A stretch of 64,000 nt of DNA, taken from NCBI GenBank assembly GCA_012515515.1, contig JAAYYE010000006.1, positions 1 through 64,000 of the forward strand. The letters are read 5' to 3'. Positions 34,778-42,951 of the stretch are shown here, piece after piece. The notes beneath the pieces are model-generated. The model saw nothing but the letters and a program-made list of their open reading frames with translations, did no database searches and had not been told where the DNA came from. The position numbers and the translations under genes are program-made. The DNA is from Minisyncoccota bacterium. Its GTDB lineage: Bacteria > Patescibacteria > Microgenomatia > UBA1400 > PJMF01. Each line of letters opens with the position of its first letter. The stretch's first letter is position 1.

Positions 34778-35430
34778 CAGAAATAAACTTTTTGTCTAGC
34801 CGAACTAGACATAAACAAAAACAAAGAGAACAAGACAAAAAACTCTTTAAAATATCCAGCATTGTTTTAATAGTGGTCGTCAGCATTCTAGTGGTCATTA
34901 TTGGTGTAAAACTGGTAATTAATTTAAGAATTAAAGATAAAAACAAAACCATCACTAGCTTAAAACAAACCATTGTCGAAAAAGAAGCAGTTGAGTTATC
35001 TTACCTAATTTTTGTCAACAAACTGAAAGCAGTTGGAGAAATTTATGCCTCACGCAGTGACAAACAAACAGCAATGAATTATTTTGCTGACTTAATGAGC
35101 GATGTCGCAACGATTACTGCCATGAATTACGAAGAAGAGAGCGGGGGATTAACATTAAGTTTAGATCATCAAAACGTTTTTTTCCTAGAAAAAAGCACAG
35201 CCATCCTTGATTCTCCACAGGTCAAAGAGGCTTATAAAAACGTCAAAAGGGGTTCCTTAACTCGTGCAGATCAGGGTAATTATGTATTAAATTTAACAAT
35301 TCAATTAAAAACCGTAGAAGACTTGGGCCTATTTGATGCTACTCCAGTAGAAGATGAATTTGATGTCAATCTTGATCAAGAAATAAACAATGATCTTGAA
35401 TCAGAAAGCTTGATAGAGGAATTAAATTAA
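34774..35430 (+). CDS. pilN: PilN-like pilus platform protein
   Basis: 218 residues: a short cytoplasmic start with TEINFLSSRTRHKQKQ (the conserved INLLP-type motif that docks into PilM), a membrane helix (about 28-50), and an extracytoplasmic coiled-coil plus ferredoxin-like domain. The acidic tail is rich in Glu and Asp. Gene order pilM-pilN-pilO supports the call although sequence similarity is weak. Confidence 0.78.
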   Translation: MTEINFLSSRTRHKQKQREQDKKLFKISSIVLIVVVSILVVIIGVKLVINLRIKDKNKTITSLKQTIVEKEAVELSYLIFVNKLKAVGEIYASRSDKQTAMNYFADLMSDVATITAMNYEEESGGLTLSLDHQNVFFLEKSTAILDSPQVKEAYKNVKRGSLTRADQGNYVLNLTIQLKTVEDLGLFDATPVEDEFDVNLDQEINNDLESESLIEELN

Positions 35431-36327
35431 ATGGCAGAGAACAAAGAAAAATTCAACTATCGATTAATTTGGAACACTCGCAAGGAATTAGTCTTGGCAA
35501 TCTTGTGCTTTGTCCTGGCTGTTTTCATCTTATTTATGCTTGTTCTAAAACAAATCGAACCAGTTAAAGGCGTTTTTGCACAATTAGAAAAAACCAATCT
35601 AGAATTAGAGAAGTTTCAAACAAAAGTTGACGAGCTCAACAACATTTCAATAGATGGTGAATACAATAAAATGACCGAAATTGACAGTGTGCTTCCATCT
35701 TATAAACCATTATTAGAGCTGCTCAACAATCTTAATAGCGTGGCATTACAAAGCAACACCCTGATTAAAAACTTTTCTCTTGCTCCTGGAGAAATTGCCA
35801 CTGATAGCACCTTAGTTGCTAGAACTAGAAGACAACAATTTTACGATGAATTAGTTTTAGAATTTTCCGTTTCTGGCACCCTGGCTGATGTGCAAAATTT
35901 TATGAATCTCATTGAACTGGTCACACCGCTTAGCACCATCACCAACATTTCGCTCAATCAACAAATGAATGCTGATAGTGCAATAGAAACAACTGCCAAC
36001 CTTACCCTAAAAACTTTTTATTTTACCCAACCGATTACTGTAACCTTAACCGAAGCTTTACCGCCAATCGAAGATGAAGATTTAATTGTTTTGGAAGAAA
36101 TTAAAAAATTAATTCCAAACAACTTACCCACTCAAGAAGAAATCATTAAAAATGATCGAGGTAATTTATTCAATCTTCAAGGGATGAGTATTGAGGAATT
36201 AGAAAATCAGCTAACAGTCACCGACACTGACTCCGATCAAGTCGAATGGCAAACAGTTGATGAAACTGGGCAAATTGTTGAGGAAACTGGAGAAATTATT
36301 AACGAAACCGGGCAAATTATCGAGTAG
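35431..36327 (+). CDS. pilO: PilO-like pilus platform protein with repeated ETGQI tail
   Basis: 298 residues. It begins one base after the pilN stop. Cytoplasmic start, membrane helix about 20-42, coiled coil (about 45-85), then a PilO-type ferredoxin-like domain (FSVSGTLADVQNFMNLIEL). PilN and PilO form a heterodimer in the inner-membrane platform. The last 22 residues are three copies of a 7-residue unit (DETGQIV, EETGEII, NETGQII), an acidic tail not found in standard PilO. Confidence 0.78.
   Translation: MAENKEKFNYRLIWNTRKELVLAILCFVLAVFILFMLVLKQIEPVKGVFAQLEKTNLELEKFQTKVDELNNISIDGEYNKMTEIDSVLPSYKPLLELLNNLNSVALQSNTLIKNFSLAPGEIATDSTLVARTRRQQFYDELVLEFSVSGTLADVQNFMNLIELVTPLSTITNISLNQQMNADSAIETTANLTLKTFYFTQPITVTLTEALPPIEDEDLIVLEEIKKLIPNNLPTQEEIIKNDRGNLFNLQGMSIEELENQLTVTDTDSDQVEWQTVDETGQIVEETGEIINETGQIIE
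36259..36324 (+). repeat. Three 21-bp tandem repeats at the pilO 3' end
   Basis: Codes for the ETGQI heptads; the copies differ mainly at synonymous sites, so the peptide pattern has probably been kept. Confidence 0.75.
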
Positions 36328-36360
36328 TGAGAAGCAAAATTCCCTGATAACTAAGCGCAA

Positions 36361-36612
36361 TTATTGAGCAGTAAAAGGCTTATCTTCGACCAATTCAATC
36401 CCAACTCGCAACTGATCTTTAATCGCTCTCACTTGAGCTAATTTGCGAATCGCTCTGATGACTTTACCACCTTTGCCAATCACTCGTCCGTAATCTTCTT
36501 CATTCAGTTTAATCAAGTACTTCTGAAAACCAGCTTCTTCATTTTTTTCAATGGCTAGGTCTTCAGGAAACTTGATGATTCTCAGTAAGATAAATTCTAA
36601 TAAACTTTGCAT
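36361..36612 (-). CDS. khpA: KH-domain RNA-binding protein KhpA
   Basis: 83 residues forming one type II KH domain with the GxxG loop in RVIGKGGKVIRAIRKL. KhpA proteins bind structured RNAs and often pair with KhpB. It follows rpsP by 9 bases, the usual order in Gram-positive genomes. Confidence 0.9.
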   Translation of the reverse strand: MQSLLEFILLRIIKFPEDLAIEKNEEAGFQKYLIKLNEEDYGRVIGKGGKVIRAIRKLAQVRAIKDQLRVGIELVEDKPFTAQ

Positions 36613-36621
36613 TTTTTTTCT

Positions 36622-37107
36622 TTAAGCTTTTTCGGCTGTTTCAGCTGGTGCTTCTGCTTCTTGTGCGGCTGGAGCTTCGGCTGCTACGCTTGCTTCTGTC
36701 TCAGCCACCTCTGCTGTTTCTGCTGGAACTTCGGCAGGAGTTTCTACAGGAGCTTCTGCTGGCTTTGCCACTTCCACTTCTTCTTTTTTCTCTTTTTTGC
36801 CCTCTGCTGCTTCTTTTAACTTAGCTTGAGCTTTTTTAGATAATTTGGCTTTTTTTTCTGGGAAAAGTTTACCTGATTTAACTCGCTTATAAAGAGCTGC
36901 CACCGTTTCAGTAGGCTGAGCACCTTTAGCAATCCATGATTCATAGGCTTTTAGATCAAGTTCTAAAACTTTAGGTTGATAAGTAGGCGAATAATGACCC
37001 AATAAGGCCACATATTTGCCATCGCGTCGATCGCGTGCCTCATTTACCACAATACGATAATGGGCTTGATTTTTTTTACCAAAACGAGCTAATTTAATTT
37101 TCAACAT
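36622..37107 (-). CDS. rpsP: 30S ribosomal protein bS16 with acidic tail
   Basis: 161 residues. The first ~80 are a normal S16 (MLKIKLARFGKKNQAHYRIV, then LGHYSPTYQPKVLELDL and GAQPTETVAALYKR). The second half is a low-complexity extension made of Lys/Glu and then Ala/Glu/Pro (repeats such as APVETPAEVPAETAEV). Similar extensions occur in other CPR S16 proteins, but the purpose is unknown. It lies between rnc and khpA. Confidence 0.95.
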   Translation of the reverse strand: MLKIKLARFGKKNQAHYRIVVNEARDRRDGKYVALLGHYSPTYQPKVLELDLKAYESWIAKGAQPTETVAALYKRVKSGKLFPEKKAKLSKKAQAKLKEAAEGKKEKKEEVEVAKPAEAPVETPAEVPAETAEVAETEASVAAEAPAAQEAEAPAETAEKA

Positions 37108-37163
37108 ACCGGAGGATTCTACAAGAAAAATACAAATATCTCAAGGGCAAGTTTCGGAAAAAC

Positions 37164-37859
37164 TTAACTAGAGATCGAGTGCGCGTCATCTTCACCTGCT
37201 AGCTTTTGCAAAGCCATGGCCGCACTCGCTTGCTGCGCTCGCTGTTTGCTATTGCCCGTCCCAACACCCCAAACTTTGTCATTAATTAATACCTCAACAG
37301 TAAAAGTTTTATGATGATCTGGTCCTTCTTCCTTAACTACTCGATAAATTGGCGTCGGCAAGGATTGCGCTTGGACAGTTTCTTGTAATAAACTTTTCTG
37401 ATCGCGATAAGCCTTGGTGCTTAAAATATGACTAAATTTGGGAAATAAGACTTTAGCTAAAAACTCCTCAACGACAGCGTAACCCTGATCTAAATAAAGC
37501 GCACCAATCACTGCTTCAAGCACATCAGCCAAAAGACTAGGATTATCGCGGCCACCACCAGCTTCTTCTCCTTTGCTGAGATACATCTGTTGATCTAAAC
37601 CCAACTCTTTAGCCAATTCAGCTAAACTCTCCGTACGCACTAAGGCACTGCGATAAGTGGTCAACATTCCTTCAGCATCACTGGGTCGCTGTTGATAAAG
37701 AAAAATGGTACTGGCCAACTCAATCACCGCATCACCAAGAAATTCTAGGCGCTCATTTGATTCACTAGCTGCTGTACCAGACTGTTCTTTTTCATTCAGC
37801 GCACTGCGATGGGTCAGGGCCGTCATTAACAAGTGGGGATCATTAAACTTTGGCAACAT
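37164..37859 (-). CDS. rnc: Ribonuclease III
   Basis: 231-residue double-strand-specific endonuclease that matures rRNA. Signature NERLEFLGDAVIELA near residue 35, second catalytic patch LLADVLEAVIGALYLDQG near 108, and a C-terminal dsRNA-binding domain (HHKTFTVEVLINDKVWG and SKQRAQQASAAMAL). In the gene order nusB-acp-rnc-rpsP all neighbours concern RNA or ribosome assembly. Confidence 0.96.
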   Translation of the reverse strand: MLPKFNDPHLLMTALTHRSALNEKEQSGTAASESNERLEFLGDAVIELASTIFLYQQRPSDAEGMLTTYRSALVRTESLAELAKELGLDQQMYLSKGEEAGGGRDNPSLLADVLEAVIGALYLDQGYAVVEEFLAKVLFPKFSHILSTKAYRDQKSLLQETVQAQSLPTPIYRVVKEEGPDHHKTFTVEVLINDKVWGVGTGNSKQRAQQASAAMALQKLAGEDDAHSISS

Positions 37860-37872
37860 AAGTAAACCTATT

Positions 37873-38142
37873 TTAACCCAATTCGTATTCGTCGTGAATT
37901 AGCTTAGCCAACTCGGCAACAGTGGCACCTGCTTCGCTGAGCTCTTCCATGACTACATCTGGATCTAATTCAATGGCAAACTGGCGATTGATTAAACTAA
38001 CTAAGCGCGTTAAATCTTCATCTAGATTTAAGCCCAAATCTTCTTCTAAACTGGCCTCAGGCCTAATTTCTTGACGACTGAGGACCGTCATTGTTTCTAA
38101 TAAATCTTGGACTTGTGAAAAAAATTGCGCATCTACATTCAT
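37873..38142 (-). CDS. Acyl-carrier-protein-like protein without the phosphopantetheine serine
   Basis: 89 residues with the ACP four-helix pattern: FFSQVQDLLETM, then EASLEEDLGLNLDEDLTRLV, then FAIELDPDVVMEEL and VAELAKLIHDEYE. In carriers the centre reads DLGxDSLD; here it reads DLGLNLDED, so the Ser that receives 4'-phosphopantetheine is absent. The acpP-rnc order is the canonical one. It probably keeps only a protein-binding role, or is a relic in a lineage without fatty acid synthesis. Confidence 0.8.
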   Translation of the reverse strand: MNVDAQFFSQVQDLLETMTVLSRQEIRPEASLEEDLGLNLDEDLTRLVSLINRQFAIELDPDVVMEELSEAGATVAELAKLIHDEYELG

Positions 38143-38168
38143 GGTTTACTTTCTATTTCTATGAAAAA

Positions 38169-38657
38169 CTAGCTTTTTTGCTCTACTTTTAAGGCTTTTT
38201 TTGGCTTTTTAGCAGCCGGTTTTTTAGTTTTTTTGCTAGCTGCTTTCTTTGTTTTTTTACTAGCTACTTTCTTTGTTGTCGGCGCTTCTGGCAAAAAAAG
38301 AATTTTGCCCAAAACTCCATTAATAAATTTTGGCGAACTGTCGGTGCCAAATTCTTTGGCTAATTCAATTGCCTCATCAACCAAAACTTTTTTAGGCGTA
38401 TCTTGAGTTCGACTTTCAAAAACAATTAAACGCAAAATAGCTAAATCAATTTTGTTAATGTCATAAAGCGGTCGCTCGGGAGCATAGGCTGCCAGTTGCT
38501 GGTCGATATCTGGCAATTCCTCAACCAAATCAGCAAACCAGACTCGATCAGGCGCGGCCAAAATCATTGGCTCCGTTTCTGGATCCTGGGGCCTTAAAAA
38601 GGTCCTAGCAAATAAAATTTGCATGCGCTCAATGCGCCGACTATGACGTTCATCCAT
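38169..38657 (-). CDS. nusB: Transcription antitermination/ribosome biogenesis factor NusB with basic tail
   Basis: 162 residues. The NusB helical fold is seen in RIERMQILFARTFL, INKIDLAILRLIVFE and VDEAIELAKEFGTDSSPKFINGVLG-type sequence (broken here). NusB binds boxA RNA with S10 during rRNA transcription. The last ~35 residues are Lys/Ala repeats (KKTKKAASKKTKKPAAKK), resembling the histone H1 tail, which standard NusB lacks. It heads the cluster together with rpmF upstream. Confidence 0.9.
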   Translation of the reverse strand: MDERHSRRIERMQILFARTFLRPQDPETEPMILAAPDRVWFADLVEELPDIDQQLAAYAPERPLYDINKIDLAILRLIVFESRTQDTPKKVLVDEAIELAKEFGTDSSPKFINGVLGKILFLPEAPTTKKVASKKTKKAASKKTKKPAAKKPKKALKVEQKS

Positions 38658-38745
38658 GACAGTAGATTAGGGGAAAAAAGTTAAAGATGCAAGAGGGAAT
38701 TTGCCTTCTTTTTGCTCAAGAGCCAGATCCACCAAGCAATTAAAC

Positions 38746-38904
38746 TTAGTTAATACCTAATTTTTTGAAAATACTAGCCGTCAAACCCTGTTTGTGGGCT
38801 GGGGTAGAGGCGCGTTTAATATCTTTTTTAAGATTTGGTTTATTACCCGCTCGTCGCTTACCTTGCTCAACTCGAGTGATTTTGTTTTTTGGTAAAGCTC
38901 CCAT
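38746..38904 (-). CDS. rpmF: 50S ribosomal protein bL32
   Basis: 52 residues, strongly basic: begins MGALPKNKITRVEQGKRRAG, matching the L32 start (PKKK...KRRAH) and keeping its spacing. No zinc Cys pair is visible. It is too short for a simple size filter but has AAGGATCTC before ATG and the expected rpmF-acp-rnc company, so I am fairly confident. Confidence 0.78.
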   Translation of the reverse strand: MGALPKNKITRVEQGKRRAGNKPNLKKDIKRASTPAHKQGLTASIFKKLGIN

Positions 38905-39064
38905 GAGATCCTTTTTATTTAAAAATGTTGATAAATAAGGGCTTTATTTTAAGGCTAAGCCAGCAAAAAGGCAAGGGGAGAGCTGGTCAGTAAAATTGCC
39001 AATAAGCTCGCTCTTGCTAAATTAATCAGCTAGTCCTATAATAATAGATAGGGAATAAAAATAT

Positions 39065-40204
39065 ATGGCAAACATTGAACAACAAAAAGATAGCAAAGTT
39101 AATAACGAAGTAGCTCAGCATGACAAGTTAAACAAGTTAAGAAGACAAATTTATAAAGCCTTAGGGCCAGCCCTTGTCGCAACCATGCTCGCAGCTGGCT
39201 GTGTGCCTGAAAGTGGCGTTACTGAACCGAAGCCAGCCATTACCCAAGCAATTGGCGATGCCGAGCCAACTCCTGAAGAAGAAGACCCTGAATTGGGCAC
39301 TGAAGTTGTTCTTGTTAGCCCCGAAGCCAGCGAAACAGTTATTGCCAGCCCAACTTTAGAAAATACCCCCACCAAAACAGCTACTGCCACACCAGAGGCA
39401 ACGGCTACACAAGAAAACACTGCCACACCAGAGGCCACAGCCGCTCCTAAAGAATTAACTCAGGCTCAAATTCGCTCTGAAATTTTAAAAGCTGGCGTTA
39501 ATCTTGACGATCTAGCTAGCTCCACTGATGAGTGGACTAGCAGCCACCTAGCTTTAGATGTCATCCAAAACTCCATTGATCATGAAAATTTTGGTAGAGA
39601 AGGAGAAAATTGGGTGACCACCGTAGTGATTGGCTTAGAAGAAGCAATTAAAAATCCACAAGAGTTAGAGCAAGCGATACCCACTGATGGCGGTTGGAAA
39701 CTAATGGCTTTTGTTAAGGTGGCTTTTAAAGATGTGAGTGGCGATTGGCAAATTGCCAAATTGCCAGTGGTGGCTTTTCATGAAGACAATAACTTGATTT
39801 GGATGAAACCAGCTAGTATCAAGTCAGAACCAAACTTTTTTGATGTTAATATGTTATTGCCACGTGATGAAAACAATTTATATATACTTGATGAAAAAAA
39901 GAATTTCATTAATCCACCCATTAACTTTTGGACTGGAACTAATGATGCACGTGGCTACCATCATGGCATTGGCAGCTTTATTAAATTCTTTACTGCCTCG
40001 GTAGATGATCCACGCTACGCCGGCAATGATTGTCTTATTGGAGAACCCCCTCGCTACACTGAAGAGCAACTAATTGAGTTTAGAAAAACCGGTGATCCAC
40101 ATATTTTTGGCTATAAAGATGTCAAAGCCTATCCCATCATTTGGCCATTGACTACTTTTCAAGCTGATTTGTCTGACAAAAATTTTTATAATAATCAGCC
40201 TTAA
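39065..40204 (+). CDS. Lipoprotein with Thr/Pro/Glu-rich linker and novel C-terminal domain
   Basis: 379 residues. An unusually long charged N-terminus (about 30 residues) precedes a hydrophobic segment ending in the lipobox LAAGC, with the lipidated Cys at 46. A Thr/Pro/Ala/Glu linker (about 60-135, with PEATATQENTATPEATA) leads to a globular domain of about 230 residues that I do not recognise. Its end, EPPRYTEEQLIEFRKTGD then KAYPIIWPL, matches the end of the next protein. A TATAAT lies at about 39037-39042. Probably displayed on the cell surface. Confidence 0.7.
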   Translation: MANIEQQKDSKVNNEVAQHDKLNKLRRQIYKALGPALVATMLAAGCVPESGVTEPKPAITQAIGDAEPTPEEEDPELGTEVVLVSPEASETVIASPTLENTPTKTATATPEATATQENTATPEATAAPKELTQAQIRSEILKAGVNLDDLASSTDEWTSSHLALDVIQNSIDHENFGREGENWVTTVVIGLEEAIKNPQELEQAIPTDGGWKLMAFVKVAFKDVSGDWQIAKLPVVAFHEDNNLIWMKPASIKSEPNFFDVNMLLPRDENNLYILDEKKNFINPPINFWTGTNDARGYHHGIGSFIKFFTASVDDPRYAGNDCLIGEPPRYTEEQLIEFRKTGDPHIFGYKDVKAYPIIWPLTTFQADLSDKNFYNNQP

Positions 40205-40292
40205 TCTACAAGCAACTAAAAAGCTCAGTAATTGGCTGATAAAGAGCGTTTCATTCTTGACGATTGGCTTTAATATCTTTAAACTAAATTAA

Positions 40293-41027
40293 GTGAAAGA
40301 TTTGTGGTGGAAATATTTATTATTGTTGCTTTTGCCAGCACTGTTTGTTGGCTTGTTTTATTGGCGTAAAACCAGTATTCAAGAACAACTGCAACTTGAA
40401 CAAACAACTGGTGGTGAAACAGCTAATACCATCCCCGAACTTCCAGAAAACCGAGTGACTAATCCTGTTGACCTTAATAGTTTTCCTTTAAGCCCGGGAG
40501 GGGAGGGAGACCTGTTTTATCGGCTAGATTGCCACTACAGCAAACTCATTATTTATCGCAATTATCAACAACTACCTCTTTTGCCTGGTAATTGGCACTC
40601 TTTGGTCGACATTGCCTGTCAATACCTCAATAGTCAGGCAAAGCTAGAGACTATTTACCTACCCCTACATGTTTATCAGCCAGAAACTCAGCAATTGTTG
40701 CTGGTTGGAGGCTCGATTAAACAAGCAGAAGAAGCGGCGGTGCTGGAACTGGTTAAAGAAGCCGATGAGGCTTTTTATGAGGCCATGATGCTCCATGCTC
40801 TAGATAAAAAACCAGGATTGGAAACTCTTAAAATTGTCACTAATTACCCAAACGATGATTTTAAAGATAATAGAACTAGGGGTATCGGCTTTGACAGCCT
40901 ACTAGAGGTTGATCCTCCTTACACTAGAGAAGATTTAATAAATTTTTATCAAACGGGTTTTAGTCAATATTTGCCAGAAATAGCTGGCAAAGCTTATTTT
41001 TGGCCAGTAGCCAACTACAGTTTTTAA
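40293..41027 (+). CDS. Membrane-anchored surface protein sharing a C-terminal motif with its neighbour
   Basis: 244 residues, GTG start at 40293. Cytoplasmic residues KDLWWK, a membrane helix (about 7-24), then an extracytoplasmic domain. The last 45 residues (VDPPYTREDLINFYQTGF, then KAYFWPVANY) align with the end of the preceding lipoprotein: PPxYTxExLIxF..TG, then KAY..xWP. The two are therefore probably distant paralogues with different membrane anchors. It ends directly at the start of the Cys-rich gene. Function unknown. Confidence 0.7.
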   Translation: MKDLWWKYLLLLLLPALFVGLFYWRKTSIQEQLQLEQTTGGETANTIPELPENRVTNPVDLNSFPLSPGGEGDLFYRLDCHYSKLIIYRNYQQLPLLPGNWHSLVDIACQYLNSQAKLETIYLPLHVYQPETQQLLLVGGSIKQAEEAAVLELVKEADEAFYEAMMLHALDKKPGLETLKIVTNYPNDDFKDNRTRGIGFDSLLEVDPPYTREDLINFYQTGFSQYLPEIAGKAYFWPVANYSF

Positions 41028-42929
41028 ATGAAAAAATATTTATTACTAACCTCTTGCTTTATCTTTAGTCTTTTGTTTTTAACCAACTTAAAGACTGTTG
41101 CAGCACAAAATTACGACAACTATTGTACAGGTGGCTGTTGTTGGGAATCAACTGGTGGCACTGCCACGTTTTATAGTGGTTGTACCAATAGCCGGGGATA
41201 TTGTGCTGGCACTGGTAACACTTCTCCAAATTATTGTCGTTGCCGAAACGATAATCCTAGTTATGCAGGAGAGTGCAAATGCGATTTAAATTATAATAAG
41301 AATGATAATTCTGGACCAAGTTGTGCTACTACACCCAATACTTGGGGAACTTGTTTTAGGGCTAGATATAGTGATGGAGTGGCTGTTGCCTGTGAAAAAA
41401 ACAGCGATTGTATTAATTATGGGGGGACTGGTGCTTATTCAAATGATTTTTGCGTTATTGAGTCTGGCACAGATTGTAAAGTTCAAGAACCCCCTTGGGT
41501 TTTGGGGTGTTGTTATTATGGTAGTGATTGTGGTGGCGGTGGCGGAACTGGCCCCACCAATACACCACCAGTAATCGCGCCACCAACCAGCGTGCCACCT
41601 ACTTCTACTCCTAGTCCTACCCCCAGTCCTACTCCTACCCCCAGAGTAATTGCTGTTAATATCAATGTTTTCCGCGCCTCTAGTGCCGCCTATAACAACT
41701 CCACCAGCTCTTGTACAACTTCAGCATCAAGTGTTACTCCATATAATCAATCTGCTAAAATAAGCCTTAACTACGAATCACAACCCACGCAAACACAAAC
41801 ACAAGCTACTGGATTATTCTCTTTTACTGTGAGTGGTGTAGAAACCGGCAACCAACTCACTATCAATATTGATCCTTTAGACAATAGCTACTCTTGTCTC
41901 TGTCCCAATGGCTGCACCTATGCTTTAACTGTCCCAGCTGTGGGGACAAATGTTATTAGTCGCAATATTTATCTGTCTAACTTTACTGATTCTTGGTGGC
42001 AGGTTGTTGGTGGCAATGCTTTTGTCAATGGTATGTTGAAGTCAATTGTTCCTGATCACCTGTGCACATCACCAACTTGTCTGGCAGGAGTCTTCCTGCC
42101 CTTACCAAGTCAGAGTGCTTTCACTAGTGGTTTTCCTTTTTTGCATGGTACAAATCTTAATTCCATTAGCACCCATCAAAACGCTACTGAAAACTTAGCT
42201 AATATTCATTTATCTGGTCAGCGCACAAATTCTCAAAGTGCTGATGGTCTAGTACTTGGCTTTACGCCTACCGATCTAAATTATAATTATTTTTACCAAT
42301 TGGCAACAAATAATGGGACGATTAATAATGTTACTTCACTTGATTTAGCTCAATGGCGAGCTGATACTAATCACAACACCCAAGGTCTTACTATCTTTAA
42401 ACTACCCACTGGCGATCAAACAATTAATCAGAACAACAACTTATTTGTGCAAAATGGAGAAAGAGTAGTCATTTTTGTCGATGGCAACCTCACAATTGAA
42501 AACAATCCATTTGTGAGTGGGCAAAAAATTACCACTGTCAATCAGGGCGGATTTTTAGGTATTTTTGTTAGCGGTGACATTATCATTGAACCCAATGTTG
42601 GTACAGCACTCGATACCGGCAATCCTGCAAACATTACTCCCGTTACTTTAAGCAATACCCACTTAAATGGTGTCTTTTTTAGCGATGGTACTCTAACAAT
42701 TGAGGGAGATACTAGTTATCCAAATTATAAATTTATTGGTGCTGGCACTTTTATTGGTAAAACCAGTGTAACATTAGGTCGTCAAACCAACGATGACACA
42801 AAAATCCACAACAGCTACCAAGCCCTAGAAAGCTTTATTTACCGTCCAGATCTCTTAGTTAATTGGCCAAACGAATTAAAATCTAGCATCATTAATTGGC
42901 GAGAAGTAGCTCCCAAGAGCTTGAATTAG
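41028..42929 (+). CDS. Large secreted Cys-rich protein with Pro-rich linker
   Basis: 633 residues with a Sec signal peptide (KKYLLLTSCFIFSLLFL, cut near ATVAAQ-type AxA at about 26). Residues 27-175 hold about 18 Cys in CxC, CC and CxxxxC spacings, suggesting a disulfide-knotted domain. A Pro/Thr/Ser linker (about 180-207) follows, then a beta domain, then a large C-terminal region with VVIFVDGNLTI and GIFVSGDIII repeats like beta-helix surface proteins of CPR bacteria, ending with FIYRPDLLVNWP and WREVAP. No lipobox or sortase motif. It probably works with the pilus-like gene that follows. Confidence 0.7.
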   Translation: MKKYLLLTSCFIFSLLFLTNLKTVAAQNYDNYCTGGCCWESTGGTATFYSGCTNSRGYCAGTGNTSPNYCRCRNDNPSYAGECKCDLNYNKNDNSGPSCATTPNTWGTCFRARYSDGVAVACEKNSDCINYGGTGAYSNDFCVIESGTDCKVQEPPWVLGCCYYGSDCGGGGGTGPTNTPPVIAPPTSVPPTSTPSPTPSPTPTPRVIAVNINVFRASSAAYNNSTSSCTTSASSVTPYNQSAKISLNYESQPTQTQTQATGLFSFTVSGVETGNQLTINIDPLDNSYSCLCPNGCTYALTVPAVGTNVISRNIYLSNFTDSWWQVVGGNAFVNGMLKSIVPDHLCTSPTCLAGVFLPLPSQSAFTSGFPFLHGTNLNSISTHQNATENLANIHLSGQRTNSQSADGLVLGFTPTDLNYNYFYQLATNNGTINNVTSLDLAQWRADTNHNTQGLTIFKLPTGDQTINQNNNLFVQNGERVVIFVDGNLTIENNPFVSGQKITTVNQGGFLGIFVSGDIIIEPNVGTALDTGNPANITPVTLSNTHLNGVFFSDGTLTIEGDTSYPNYKFIGAGTFIGKTSVTLGRQTNDDTKIHNSYQALESFIYRPDLLVNWPNELKSSIINWREVAPKSLN

Positions 42930-42948
42930 GGGTATTGAATTAAGGGTA
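42921..42948 (+). repeat. 14-bp tandem duplication spanning a stop codon
   Basis: TTGAATTAGGGGTA (with the TAG stop of the Cys-rich gene) followed by TTGAATTAAGGGTA. The second copy supplies the AAGGG that precedes the next GTG start. Confidence 0.85.
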
Positions 42949-42951
42949 TAC

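Noticed and set aside
36607..36819. Plus-strand Cys/Phe-rich frame opposite rpsP
   Set aside because: It is the mirror of the Ala/Glu/Lys tail of S16, whose codons read as Cys, Phe and Ser in the opposite frame.
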